A stretch of DNA of 64,000 nucleotides from Bacillus sp. FJAT-52991 (GCF_037201805.1 NZ_CP147404.1:830001-894000), one strand, 5' to 3'; counted from the stretch's first letter, positions 9,068 through 16,995 are shown. The notes: generated from the sequence alone by a model not told the origin. Numbers and translations: made by a program.

Positions 9068-9266
9068 CGTAATGGTGGAGTATGTAAGGACTAGTAACGG
9101 ATGGGTTAACGTGTATGTAGTAGACGGGCCGGAGCATGGTCGGAGAGTTAGCTTGCCGCCGGAGACGTTTCGTTGGCTAGTCGGAGGATATAAAAGCGCG
9201 CACCGGGCAGTAAAAACAATTCCTGCGGCAATTGCGCAAGAAGTTGGACTGATCGGATTGATTTAA
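9054..9266 (+). CDS. Hypothetical protein, 70 aa
   Basis: Start placed at ATG 9054 because AAAGGAG lies eight bases before it; an ATG at 9048 is too close. The sequence (WVNVYVVDGPEHGRRVSLPPETFRW) suggests a small beta-rich fold. No family is recognised. It is the third gene of the operon beginning at 8619. Confidence 0.6.
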   Translation: MYEGNVMVEYVRTSNGWVNVYVVDGPEHGRRVSLPPETFRWLVGGYKSAHRAVKTIPAAIAQEVGLIGLI

Positions 9267-9464
9267 GATTATGCCCCGATGATGCGGTAGTGTTGGCGCA
9301 CTGGATTGGCACGCGGAGGGGCTTATCTTACGTTGGTACGTCAAGGGCAAAGGCGTATCAACAGGTGGAGCGAGGCAACGTGGAACGTTATCTGCGGCAA
9401 CAGATAATTTTGTACGCTGCTTCGTCACAATTTACGGCCATGCGTTTGGAGGCTTGTGCTTACG

Positions 9465-9497
9465 TCAGACCACTACGGTCTGGCGATTTTTTTTTAT
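9465..9497 (+). terminator. Terminator ending the early operon
   Basis: Stem CAGACC-ACTAC-GGTCTG is followed by GCGATTTTTTTTT. It separates the early operon from the repeat array. Confidence 0.75.
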
Positions 9498-9499
9498 TT

Positions 9500-10620
9500 T
9501 TTTCGAAAAAAAGTGTGTAAATCGAAAAGCCAAACGATGTAATAAGTGAAGGAGTAAAAGTCACACGGGATTAGTCCATAAAAATTTTTAAGAAATTGCG
9601 CAAAGTGTGCACGTTTTTCGAAATTCAATTGAATGTATATATGAGGGATGAGTAACGCAGTGAATTTATTTTCGCAAGTTATGTCGCAAAACAACTGCTG
9701 TTTTGTCCTTTATATAGTGAGAGGGGAAGTAAATCTTGTGTTTAATGTGCAAACCGCGATTTGATGTGACAAATAAAGTGTAAGGCGAATTTCTTTTTCA
9801 TGGAAAATGTCCCAAAAAACAAAAAAGCATTCCCCTTCTATAGTGTAAGAAGAAAAAATCACACGGAAGTTACTGGAAATAAAATATTAAATTATGTTCA
9901 TAAAAAGTGCGCCAAATGAAAAGTCATGCGGTGTAATAAGTGAAAAGTAAAATTAATTTCGCAAAAATGTCCCAAAAATCGTTTTAGCATGGGGTACTAT
10001 AAGTGAACTCGCAAAAGTTACATAGAAAGGAGGAACGCCTAAACCTTATTTTTTCGTGAATTATGTCGCAAAAGCTACTACGTGTAGCACGTCTTATAAA
10101 TGTAAGGAGCAAAAGTCACACGGAATTAATCCGAAGAAGAAAAACTAAATTATTTTCGGGAAAGTGTGCGAAACGCTTTCGTCAAACGTTGTAATAAGTG
10201 AAACAGTAAAAATATTTCATTGAAAATGTCCCAAAACGCAAAAAAAAATTTGGATATAAGTAGTATAAGGCGAAATTTCTTTCGAAAAATTGTCGCAATA
10301 TCCTAAAGTTTGAACGTGTCTATTAAGTAAGGAGGAAATTATTTTCGAAAAAGTATCCGCACTAGCCTGTTTAATTTCGTTATTACAGTAGAGGGATAAA
10401 AATTTTCGCGGAAAATGCGCGAAACAGAAACTCACACGATGTAATAGGTGAGAAGGAAATTTTGAAAAACCGTCCGCGCCGGCTGTCTGAATTACGACAT
10501 ATACAAGTGAAAGGAGTGATTAATCGAAAAAAGTTAGCTTAACATGTCCCAGTTTACGATTTTATTTTGGGTATATATAGTAGGAGCTATTTTCTGCAGA
10601 TAATTAACAAAATTAACGAA
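9500..10620 (+). repeat. 1.1-kb array of about 15 degenerate promoter-like repeats
   Basis: Gene-free. A pattern repeats about 15 times in one orientation: an upstream TTTTCG-N-AAAA, then a box TGTCCCAAAA / TGTCGCAAAA / GTGTGCGAAA, then about 20 variable bases, then TATA-like DNA running into AAGTGAAGGAG. Boxes start near 9513, 9596, 9681, 9746, 9808, 9907, 9967, 10063, 10164, 10227, 10291, 10353, 10415, 10471 and 10545. The common period is 56-65 bases. Longer units of about 83-101 bases occur too, and three of these carry an insert beginning TCACACGG. The array ends just before the frameshifted gene at 10638 and the ParB-like gene. It could be a tandem promoter array, a centromere, or a protein-loading site. 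Confidence 0.75.
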
Positions 10621-10637
10621 AAGGGAGAGATTCGAAG

Positions 10638-11001
10638 ATGGAAAAATCACGTCAAACATTTGAAGAAATGCTAAAGAAAAGAGTAGACCCACAAATAGAC
10701 GAAACACAGCCGTCACACTCACCACACAATCGTCTGGTGGCAATGCGTAAAAAAAACGCTATCAATTACGGCAGAGGTACTAGACGAAAGCGATACGCTT
10801 GAAAAAGCTGAACCGAAATTACGTGCGAGCGTGCGAAACAAGCTAATGGCGATGGTCAGAAGTGGAATAATATCGCTTGGTCAAACGGCTGAAACCGAGG
10901 AAGATGCGGAGATACTTGCCGTGTGTTTGGAGTTACTAAATAAAATCGACGGAGGTGTCCCGTATGGACATAATCGAAGTAATCCACGTTCGTGTAGCTG
11001 A
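10638..11001 (+). pseudogene. Frameshifted or slippage-dependent ORF at an A8 run
   Basis: ATG 10638 with AAGGGAGAG upstream opens a 54-aa frame ending at 10802. At the A8 tract (10748-10755) the reading can move by +1 into a frame that continues to a stop at 10999-11001 with coding-like composition (LEKAEPKLRASVRNKLMAMV). With seven instead of eight A residues the two halves join into one protein of about 120 aa. It overlaps the ParB-like start by 38 bases, as coupled operon genes do. This is either a homopolymer mutation, a sequencing error, or transcriptional slippage. Confidence 0.6.
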
Positions 11002-11869
11002 TTTTCAAGTATGGCCGGAAATGGCCGCCGAAACATTTGAGCAGTTGGTTACTGATATAAGGGCCAACGGCGTTCTTTATCCGATTATACTAGACGCAGA
11101 TTTTACAGTTATTGACGGTCATCACCGGCTAAAAGCTGCCAAACAGGTGGGTCTTGAGCGAATCCCTTGTATCGTGCGCCAGAACCTATCAGCCGACCAA
11201 AAACTCGAAATAGCACATAAAGCAAATGCAACGACTCGCACATTAACCGCGGCCGTCAAGAAGGCCCGTGCCATTGAATTACGTAAACAAGGTAAGTCAT
11301 TCCGTCAGATAGCGGAGTGGCTTGGTGTTGGCAAATCTACTGTTGATCGCTGGATAAAGTCGTTTGAGCAAGGTGTCCCGCCTGGGACGAAAAAGCCGAA
11401 ACGAACGACCGAAACTGTCAAAGGTAGCGATGGTAAGGAATATCCGTCCCAAAAACCAAAAACGACGCAGCAGGAGTTCGTTGAATCGTTACAGCGCAGA
11501 ATATCCGAACTAGAAAGTAGCGAATACGCTTTAAAGACGGAACTAAGAGCGGTTAGGCTTTCAATTAGAGAGCTAGGCGCTGAATCGAAGAGAAAAGATT
11601 CCGAGATTGCTAGGTTACGGCGTGAATTAGAAGCGGAGAAGATAAATAATAGGTTTTCGGATTGGTTTGGAGGTGGGGGTGATAACGGGCTAGAAGTTTT
11701 CGCGTCGATGGTTGGCTTGAACGACGATGCTACGGTAGAGCAAATAGATCGTGCTTTTCGTAGAGCTAGGGCCAAAGCACATCCAGACAATACAAAAGGC
11801 GATGATTGGTTATCGAAGCGATATAACACAAGCTACGATATGTTTAAACGTCTTTACCGCGTGAGCTAA
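10964..11869 (+). CDS. ParB-like nuclease/partition domain fused to HTH, coiled coil and J-domain
   Basis: 301 aa from ATG 10964 (GGAGG eight bases upstream; the GTG at 10955 overlaps the SD). Domains: ParB/Srx N-terminal domain about 1-90 with VIDGHHRLKAAKQVG (ParB box II); HTH about 105-140 (RQIAEWLGVGKSTVDRWIKS); a proline/lysine linker; a coiled coil about 170-230 (SLQRRISELESS then RRELEAEKI); and a C-terminal J-domain-like segment about 245-301 containing the HPD tripeptide at 273-275 (AKAHPDNTKG). J-domains stimulate Hsp70 (DnaK) ATPase through HPD. A ParB-J fusion would link DNA binding at the adjacent repeat array with host DnaK; this is inferred. The domain calls come from motifs only. 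Confidence 0.8.
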   Translation: MDIIEVIHVRVADFQVWPEMAAETFEQLVTDIRANGVLYPIILDADFTVIDGHHRLKAAKQVGLERIPCIVRQNLSADQKLEIAHKANATTRTLTAAVKKARAIELRKQGKSFRQIAEWLGVGKSTVDRWIKSFEQGVPPGTKKPKRTTETVKGSDGKEYPSQKPKTTQQEFVESLQRRISELESSEYALKTELRAVRLSIRELGAESKRKDSEIARLRRELEAEKINNRFSDWFGGGGDNGLEVFASMVGLNDDATVEQIDRAFRRARAKAHPDNTKGDDWLSKRYNTSYDMFKRLYRVS

Positions 11870-11893
11870 AACGAAATTAAAGGAGCGATGTTC

Positions 11894-12382
11894 ATGGAAG
11901 AAATTTACGATAAACCGTTGCCGAACGATAAACGCGAGCTATTAACCGGCAGAAACTACGAAATGTATAACTTGGACTTAATGCGGAAGGTGTTTCCGCG
12001 AATTATCACCGAACACAACGAAAAATATTCACGGGTACAGCGCCGACCGCAGATCCGCGACATCATTTCGCTGTATTTTTATTTGCTGTCGTACGTTGAT
12101 GGCAAGCATACGCGGGAGGACGGAACAGCCAGCAAGCGGTTCGGCGCGAGTTTTCCGTCAAAGGAGCAGATCACCGAAAATTTAGGGCTGGCTGAAAAGC
12201 GAATTAAGCCTATGATCGGAATATTGGAAACGAACGGGCTATTGCTCGATGTGAAGGACGTATGGGAGGGGACGCGACGATATAAGTGGTATTATGTATC
12301 GTTTTGCCCTCGAATAAGTGACGACGGTTATATAGTAGACGAAAATGGCGAAAAGATAATGCCGGATTTATCTAAGTATTAG
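11894..12382 (+). CDS. Winged-helix replication-type protein, 162 aa
   Basis: Start at ATG 11894 (AGGAG eight bases before); the ATG at 11888 is too close. Residues about 45-125 form a winged helix with SKEQITENLGLAEKRIKPMIGILETNGLL, resembling RepA/DnaD N-terminal domains. It follows the ParB-like gene by 24 bases. Three 15-bp iterons lie about 75 bases downstream, which makes an initiator-iteron pair possible; that role is inferred. Confidence 0.6.
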   Translation: MEEIYDKPLPNDKRELLTGRNYEMYNLDLMRKVFPRIITEHNEKYSRVQRRPQIRDIISLYFYLLSYVDGKHTREDGTASKRFGASFPSKEQITENLGLAEKRIKPMIGILETNGLLLDVKDVWEGTRRYKWYYVSFCPRISDDGYIVDENGEKIMPDLSKY

Positions 12383-12702
12383 CGATACAGGCATCTAAGG
12401 AATGTAAGGGAAGGGGTTTTAGATGACTGCTTCCATAGGGTTGTTAGATAGCCGAGTAAACATACCAACGTTAAACATACCAACGTTAAACATACCAACA
12501 AATACTCCATTCGCTAACGCTCATGCACTCACATTCTATCGAATGTTCGTGTATATCCGAATAGATACTATTATATCTTGTCGTAGTAGCTTGTTTCTTA
12601 TAAAGAAAGAAAACAAAATAAGCCGTGCGGTCATCTAATGCTTGTACCGCAAATAAATTAAATTCCGTCCCACATGGGACATCTGAAGGAGGCGGAAATC
12701 TA
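12383..12702. other. Gene-free stretch with iterons
   Basis: Apart from the 15-bp iterons (12457-12501) nothing gene-like is seen. An open frame from 12423 reads through the iterons as NIPTL repeats and is not credible. The next gene starts at TTG 12703. Confidence 0.5.
12457..12501 (+). repeat. Three tandem 15-bp iterons
   Basis: TAAACATACCAACGT occurs twice perfectly in tandem (12457-12471, 12472-12486), then a third copy with two end changes (12487-12501). It lies directly downstream of a winged-helix gene; an origin or incompatibility role is inferred. Confidence 0.7.
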
Positions 12703-13464
12703 TTGTTTCTCACACCGCAGCAACGAGAAGTACAAAACGCACTCGACCGATTTTGGTTCACGTATTACACGAAGTCGCTCACCGCCGAGCAGCGCATCGA
12801 ACTCGCGGACCAATTCGCGGTAGAGTGGCTTGATCGTCCAAAGTTCAAAATAGATAGCGAGTTTATCAGGCATCCAGCGACCTTAAAGCGAAGTTTCAGC
12901 CGTTCCCACACAGTCGCCGACGTGCTAGCGGACTTTATCATGCGAGTCGATCAAGTGGCGGAGCGTTCGGCAGAATATCCGATCAGCAATCCCGACCACC
13001 AAGTTAAGGGTGACAGAGATCGACGGGAGAACGAACGGTCAGTATATAACCAGTACCAAGAAGATGAAGCGGAAAAGGACGAACAAGCACGCATACCGCC
13101 GTACTCGGTGAGAGAAAGCGACATTGTACTCGAAAACTCCGCGGAGGACATCTTATTCAAAGAAGCGTCGCCAAGCGTCAAACAATTCCGAGCTCAATTA
13201 CGGAAGGTAAAGGAGTTTGCAGAGTTTTACGCCACTACATTCGCTGATGAATACGGATACGATAAGCAAGGAGCTCTACGATTAATCAAACGGCTGGGCC
13301 TGTCGCGTGTTCGAGAGTGTGAAATTTGTGGCGGTGCTTATTATGCCCATGACTTGCGGCAAAGATATTGCGATTGTCAACAGAACCCTATCGAAAATTT
13401 GTCTACGTGTCAGCGAATAGCCAAACAAATAGGCGATTTAGTACGGGAAAAGTCCATTATATAG
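12703..13464 (+). CDS. Hypothetical protein with C-terminal cysteine cluster
   Basis: 253 aa from TTG 12703, which is preceded by AAGGAGGCGG at good distance; the longer open frame from 12625 has no SD. A helical N-terminus (LTPQQREVQNALDRFWFTYYTK) and an acidic central region (about 120-175) are followed by a C-terminal cysteine motif CEICGGAYYAHDLRQRYCDC that looks like a zinc ribbon or knuckle. No family is recognised. It may bind nucleic acid. Confidence 0.7.
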   Translation: MFLTPQQREVQNALDRFWFTYYTKSLTAEQRIELADQFAVEWLDRPKFKIDSEFIRHPATLKRSFSRSHTVADVLADFIMRVDQVAERSAEYPISNPDHQVKGDRDRRENERSVYNQYQEDEAEKDEQARIPPYSVRESDIVLENSAEDILFKEASPSVKQFRAQLRKVKEFAEFYATTFADEYGYDKQGALRLIKRLGLSRVRECEICGGAYYAHDLRQRYCDCQQNPIENLSTCQRIAKQIGDLVREKSII

Positions 13465-13534
13465 TAGGAGGCCAGTTCGGAAGCCCTTTTATTTTGGGCT
13501 GATAGTTAAAAAAATTATAGGAAGGGTGAATAAA

Positions 13535-13762
13535 GTGGACGCTCAAACGTTTCGTAATGTTCGCTTGTACCTAGGCTATGATCAAAGTGAGTTTGCGAAG
13601 TTACTAGGCGTCAGAAACACCTACGTGTCAATGATGGAAAATGGGACTAAGCCAGTCAGCGATGCCGTGCGAATGAAGATTGCTAGGCAATTTACGTTAG
13701 GTCGTGATTTTGTGGATGCGGTTGAAGCTTTCTCTTTTTTGGGGAGTTTATCAGAAAAATAA
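13535..13762 (+). CDS. Xre-like HTH protein, 75 aa
   Basis: GTG 13535 with AGGAAGG nine bases upstream is preferred over GTG 13526, which abuts the SD. The HTH reads YDQSEFAKLLGVRNTYVSMMENGTKPVS, a standard Cro/C1 fold, followed by a short helical tail. It is a possible second regulator that controls the late (capsid) region. Confidence 0.8.
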   Translation: MDAQTFRNVRLYLGYDQSEFAKLLGVRNTYVSMMENGTKPVSDAVRMKIARQFTLGRDFVDAVEAFSFLGSLSEK

Positions 13763-13831
13763 CATAAGTATCCAATATGAATTTATCATAGTTGGTTTGT
13801 AAAGTCAAACGACTTGGAGGGGGGTGAGCGA

Positions 13832-13963
13832 GTGAGCGACAAAGAACGAATCGAACTACTTATCTCATATTTACAAGTGTTGTGTAACGTAAGCAAGGCG
13901 GAAGTTAGAGTCTTCGCTGAAATGCAACGTACGGTTGCGGAAATTGAACGACTATTAAACTAA
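13832..13963 (+). CDS. Small hypothetical protein, 43 aa
   Basis: GTG 13832 with a strong SD (GGAGGGGGG). A single amphipathic helical stretch (ERIELLISYLQVLCNVSKAE) that could form a coiled coil. No family recognised. It starts a cluster of tightly packed small genes leading to the HNH nuclease. Confidence 0.55.
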   Translation: MSDKERIELLISYLQVLCNVSKAEVRVFAEMQRTVAEIERLLN

Positions 13964-13990
13964 AAAACGAACGAGGGAGAGAGTGAACAA

Positions 13991-14074
13991 ATGACGATCA
14001 AACAAGCGCAATTAATCTATCGACTAGCCTACATGGAGCAAACGTTAAAGCAGGCGGCAGGTGATCGCCGATGA
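13991..14074 (+). CDS. Small hypothetical protein, 27 aa
   Basis: ATG 13991 with GAGGGAGAG upstream; its stop overlaps the HNH nuclease start (ATGA). A single predicted helix (MTIKQAQLIYRLAYMEQTLK). It may be a real micro-protein or a leader that couples translation into the nuclease gene. Confidence 0.45.
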   Translation: MTIKQAQLIYRLAYMEQTLKQAAGDRR

Positions 14075-14763
14075 CCAACGTGAAGACTTGCAATCGTTGC
14101 AATCGAACGAAGCTGATCGAGGAATTTAACAAAAATCCGAAGATGAGGGACGGACGACTTAATCAATGCCGTGAGTGTGTCCGTGAGTATCGCAGGCAAA
14201 ACGCCGATAAACTTAGAGAGCAGTCTCGGCGATATAAAGAGGCAAACCGCGAGGTCATCCTAGAAAGAGACCGTCAATGGCGCCGAACAATCGAGGGGCG
14301 TGCGCGTAAAGCATTTGATAAGTCGAATTGGAAATGTCGCCAGTACGGAAAAAGCACCTCATTGACATATGAAGATGTATTGACTGAGTTCAAGGAAACT
14401 AAAACATGTCCATACTGCAACACTGCGCTCGGGATGGAGCCTGGCAAACAAAAGCCGACACTTGAACATATTTATTCGCTCAACAAAGACTTGGGCGGTG
14501 TAAATAATGTCGTAAATATATTAGCAGTCTGCGAGGCTTGTAATCATAAAAAGGGAGATATGCACGTCTACAACTATTATCAATCCAGCGACAAGTTTAC
14601 GGACGAGCTGTGGGAACGATTTATTGACAAATCTGTGCGCCGCTTAGTTAGCGGTGAAGTTACTGAGCGGAGGGTTCGACAGTTCGAGGCCGGCATGAAG
14701 ATAGAAGCAGACAAACCGTGGCATCAAAGCGTGAAAGGTAATAAGGGGAGCGAGGCAAGTTGA
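14071..14763 (+). CDS. HNH endonuclease with N-terminal zinc motif
   Basis: 230 aa. An N-terminal CxxC pair (C7, C10; C33, C36) resembles a small zinc ribbon. After a basic helical linker (about 37-90) comes the HNH module: CPYC (113-116), LEHIYSLNKDLGGVNN (H133), and CEACNHKKGD (C154, C157, N158, H159). It is likely a site-specific or nicking nuclease. HNH proteins often sit near cos/packaging genes and assist terminase; the neighbouring capsid genes make this plausible but unproven. Confidence 0.88.
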   Translation: MTNVKTCNRCNRTKLIEEFNKNPKMRDGRLNQCRECVREYRRQNADKLREQSRRYKEANREVILERDRQWRRTIEGRARKAFDKSNWKCRQYGKSTSLTYEDVLTEFKETKTCPYCNTALGMEPGKQKPTLEHIYSLNKDLGGVNNVVNILAVCEACNHKKGDMHVYNYYQSSDKFTDELWERFIDKSVRRLVSGEVTERRVRQFEAGMKIEADKPWHQSVKGNKGSEAS

Positions 14764-14969
14764 CAAACGAACTATGGCGCTATAATACCGGCTGGCTGTG
14801 CGGTTATACAGAAGACCGCGAGCTGATTCGGCGCATCAAGCGATATAAAAAAGATTGGGAGATCATGGCGGACTACTTTAAAGGTAGCCGCCTTATTGGC
14901 GTTCAGTTTAAAATACCGATCGAGCAGCGACGGCCGGCCGAGCGAATGTTTGAAGCGAAAACGACATGA
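14760..14969 (+). CDS. Hypothetical protein, 69 aa
   Basis: TTG 14760 overlaps the nuclease stop; GGGGAGCGAGG lies upstream. Compact alpha/beta-looking basic protein (TGWLCGYTEDRELIRRIKRY near the N-terminus). It resembles small phage proteins of unknown role. No function is assigned. Confidence 0.65.
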   Translation: MTNELWRYNTGWLCGYTEDRELIRRIKRYKKDWEIMADYFKGSRLIGVQFKIPIEQRRPAERMFEAKTT

Positions 14970-15078
14970 CAGATTTTAAAGAAAATAAAGCGATTTAAGC
15001 GTGTTTAAGTCTTGCCCTACTATTTATATTCGAAAGAAAAAAGGCGGGCTAAAACACGCTAATTTTAACGAAAATCTG
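14970..15078. other. Nested long-range inverted repeats: structured RNA or DNA site
   Basis: Three nested arm pairs: CAGATTTT (14970-14977) with AAAATCTG (15071-15078); AGCGTGTTT (14998-15006) with AAACACGCT (15052-15060); GCCC (15014-15017) with GGGC (15046-15049). The outer arms are perfect. The element lies between two small genes, upstream of the capsid module. It has no U-tract, so it is not an ordinary terminator. A packaging site, leader RNA or nuclease target are possible. Confidence 0.5.
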
Positions 15079-15116
15079 TTCGTTACACACATTTTTTAAG
15101 CCAGGAGGGGTCACCT

Positions 15117-15302
15117 ATACAAATTACGATATGTCGTGGCCAAAAGTCGCTCGTCCGAGTGATTAAAGATGGTCGCGTCTTTTACTTTGATGCGGGGCCA
15201 CACACGACGGAGCAGCGTATCAAGGAAATTGCGGTGAGCAGCTTCGTCAAAATGCGAAACAAATCGGAGGCGATGTGGGTTGGAAAAAGCAAAACGAGGT
15301 AA
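15117..15302 (+). CDS. Hypothetical protein, 61 aa, apparently with a non-canonical ATA start
   Basis: A well-formed frame (QKSLVRVIKDGRVFYFDAG near the N-terminus, then TTEQRIKEIAVSSFVKM) follows a strong SD AGGAGGGG (15103-15110) at normal spacing. The codon at that place is ATA, and no ATG, GTG or TTG exists upstream in frame. ATA may be a mutated ATG, a sequencing error, or a rare start. The next in-frame GTG would remove about 14 residues. Confidence 0.5.
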   Translation: MQITICRGQKSLVRVIKDGRVFYFDAGPHTTEQRIKEIAVSSFVKMRNKSEAMWVGKSKTR

Positions 15303-15353
15303 GAGACGGCCGCCAAAGCGGTTGGCCGGTACTACGGAAAGGGGTGATTAAAA

Positions 15354-15419
15354 ATGAGAAAAGGTAATATCTCGTATTTTTTAAAGTGTTACCGGAAAAG
15401 CGGCTGTAAATTATCCTAA
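15354..15419 (+). CDS. Possible 21-aa peptide
   Basis: ATG 15354 with AAAGGGGTG upstream, ending at 15419. Basic peptide with two Cys (SYFLKCYRKSGCKLS). It lies just before the scaffold gene. It may be a leader peptide; the coding assignment rests only on the SD. Confidence 0.3.
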   Translation: MRKGNISYFLKCYRKSGCKLS

Positions 15420-15445
15420 CAAAAAAATGAAAAGGACGTGAAGAA

Positions 15446-15898
15446 ATGGAAGAATTAGAACAAGCACAAGCGACAGAATCAATCGAATCAACCGAAGCGG
15501 CGGAACAGCCGAAACCGGACGAGATCATACAGCGGCTTGAAGCAGCAGAAAAGGCGTTAAAACAAAAAGATGTCGAATACGGCTTTTATAAACGAGCTAA
15601 CGAGGCGGGCATCCAAAATATCGACCAGCTCATGCCGTACTTAAACCTTGACGCATTGAGCGAGGACAAAGAAGGCGCCGATCCACTCGGGGATGTCATA
15701 GGCATTTTGTCCGGAATAGCCCCAGTAAAAAAAGAAACAAAGGTGATCGGCGTCCCTTCTAATGGAGGAGCACCACCGGAAAAATCAAGAGAAGCACTGC
15801 TGCGAGAAGCCAGCGAGAAAGCAAGACGAACAGGGCGCGTGGAAGATCGCGTCGCATTTAGCACACTAAAACTAAAATTATTCGGAGGTAATAAATAA
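15446..15898 (+). CDS. Phage scaffold-like protein
   Basis: 150 aa, ATG 15446 (AAGGACGTGAAGA upstream); its stop overlaps the capsid start (TAATG). An acidic Glu/Ala-rich N-terminus (about 1-30), a coiled-coil segment (QRLEAAEKALKQKDVEYGFYK), a Pro/Gly-rich linker and a basic C-terminal helix are characteristic of scaffolding proteins of siphovirus and podovirus heads. Its position directly before the capsid gene supports this. Confidence 0.7.
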   Translation: MEELEQAQATESIESTEAAEQPKPDEIIQRLEAAEKALKQKDVEYGFYKRANEAGIQNIDQLMPYLNLDALSEDKEGADPLGDVIGILSGIAPVKKETKVIGVPSNGGAPPEKSREALLREASEKARRTGRVEDRVAFSTLKLKLFGGNK

Positions 15899-16989
15899 TG
15901 ACATTAATCTATAACCAAGACCTAATCGGAAAGAAACAATCGGTAGTTGACGAAATCTTACTCTTAAATCCTAATCAGACGCCAATGATTAACTTGCTCG
16001 GCTTTAGCGAACCAGTCACGGCAACAACCCACGTATGGTACGAAGATGAAGTCTTTGCTACCAAGTCCACAGTAACAACAGCGGCAGCAGCCGACGTAAC
16101 AGAATTAGTAGTCGCGGATGTCGAAGCCTTTCGAGGTGATATCGTTGTAAAAGTCGATGAAGAATTGATGCTTGTTCAGTCGGTTGATCCGGCAGCTAAA
16201 AAGATCACAGTCGTTCGCGGCTACTCGGGAACGACGCCAGTAGCCATTAAAGCCAATACGGAAATTGAGGTCTTATTCGTACGCGGCGAAGAAGGCGCCG
16301 AAGCCCGTCAAGCACGCTACAAACAGCGTCAGCGTGCAGAAAACTATACGCAAATCTTCGATGAAAGCGTCGAAGTATCAGGCACGGCTGAAACGGTAGC
16401 GCAATATGGAATCAGCAATCTGTATGAGTACGAGAAGGCGAAGAAAGAATTAGAACTTGCGCTTCAACTTGAAAAAGCCGTAATCAACGGGATTATGTTC
16501 GATGATGGCAAGGTTCGTCAAATGCGCGGTATCCGTAACTTCATCCAAACGAACGTTACAGACGCGGCTAATGCGGATATTACGATCCAAATGCTGAACG
16601 ACATTTCACAGGCGGTTTATTCAAAGGGTGGCTTTGCAAGCGGCGGCCAATATGCGTTCGTGGTGCCGGCCAAGCAAAAGCGTAAAATCAGCGACCTGCA
16701 AAACGATAAACTTCGCCTTGTTCAATCCGAAACAGCACGCGGGCAAGTAGTCGATTATATCGTCAATGACTTTGGAAAATTCCAGGTCGTGATGAACGAC
16801 AACTTAAAGTCGGACGAGTTGTTATTTATCGACACAAACCGTATTAAGATTCGACCACTTGGCGACCGTGCGTTTCACCACAAATTGCTCGGAGTAACCG
16901 GAGATCGAACACAAGGTATGCTTGTTGGCGAGTATTCGCTTGAATTAACGCAAGAAAAAGCACATGCACGCATTAAAGGACTAGCTTAA
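15898..16989 (+). CDS. Major capsid protein, SU10/DUF5309 type
   Basis: 363 aa. The N-terminal part reads QDLIGKKQSVVDEILLLNPNQTPMINLLG, a typical start of DUF5309 (SU10-like, HK97-fold) capsids. A domain insertion rich in Val/Thr at about 60-125 (VRGYSGTT) follows, with a long P-domain-like helix (LYEYEKAKKELELALQLEKAVINGI) and a C-terminal A-domain (FGKFQVVMNDNLKSDELLFID). The length is normal and there are no frame disruptions, so the gene appears intact. It should form the head shell of the element or of its helper's particle. Confidence 0.88.
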   Translation: MTLIYNQDLIGKKQSVVDEILLLNPNQTPMINLLGFSEPVTATTHVWYEDEVFATKSTVTTAAAADVTELVVADVEAFRGDIVVKVDEELMLVQSVDPAAKKITVVRGYSGTTPVAIKANTEIEVLFVRGEEGAEARQARYKQRQRAENYTQIFDESVEVSGTAETVAQYGISNLYEYEKAKKELELALQLEKAVINGIMFDDGKVRQMRGIRNFIQTNVTDAANADITIQMLNDISQAVYSKGGFASGGQYAFVVPAKQKRKISDLQNDKLRLVQSETARGQVVDYIVNDFGKFQVVMNDNLKSDELLFIDTNRIKIRPLGDRAFHHKLLGVTGDRTQGMLVGEYSLELTQEKAHARIKGLA

Positions 16990-16995
16990 TAAACG

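Noticed and set aside
9290..9520. 76-aa frame before the repeat array
   Set aside because: No SD, and it runs through the terminator at 9465-9497.
9500..10620. CRISPR array
   Set aside because: Repeats are degenerate, lack constant-length unique spacers, and no cas genes are present.
10748..10755. Minus-one programmed ribosomal frameshift at the A8 tract
   Set aside because: The -1 frame stops within about ten codons; only a +1 or one-base-deletion change joins the coding-like halves.
12423..12638. 71-aa frame with NIPTL repeats
   Set aside because: Explained by the 15-bp iterons; no credible SD and poor remaining composition.
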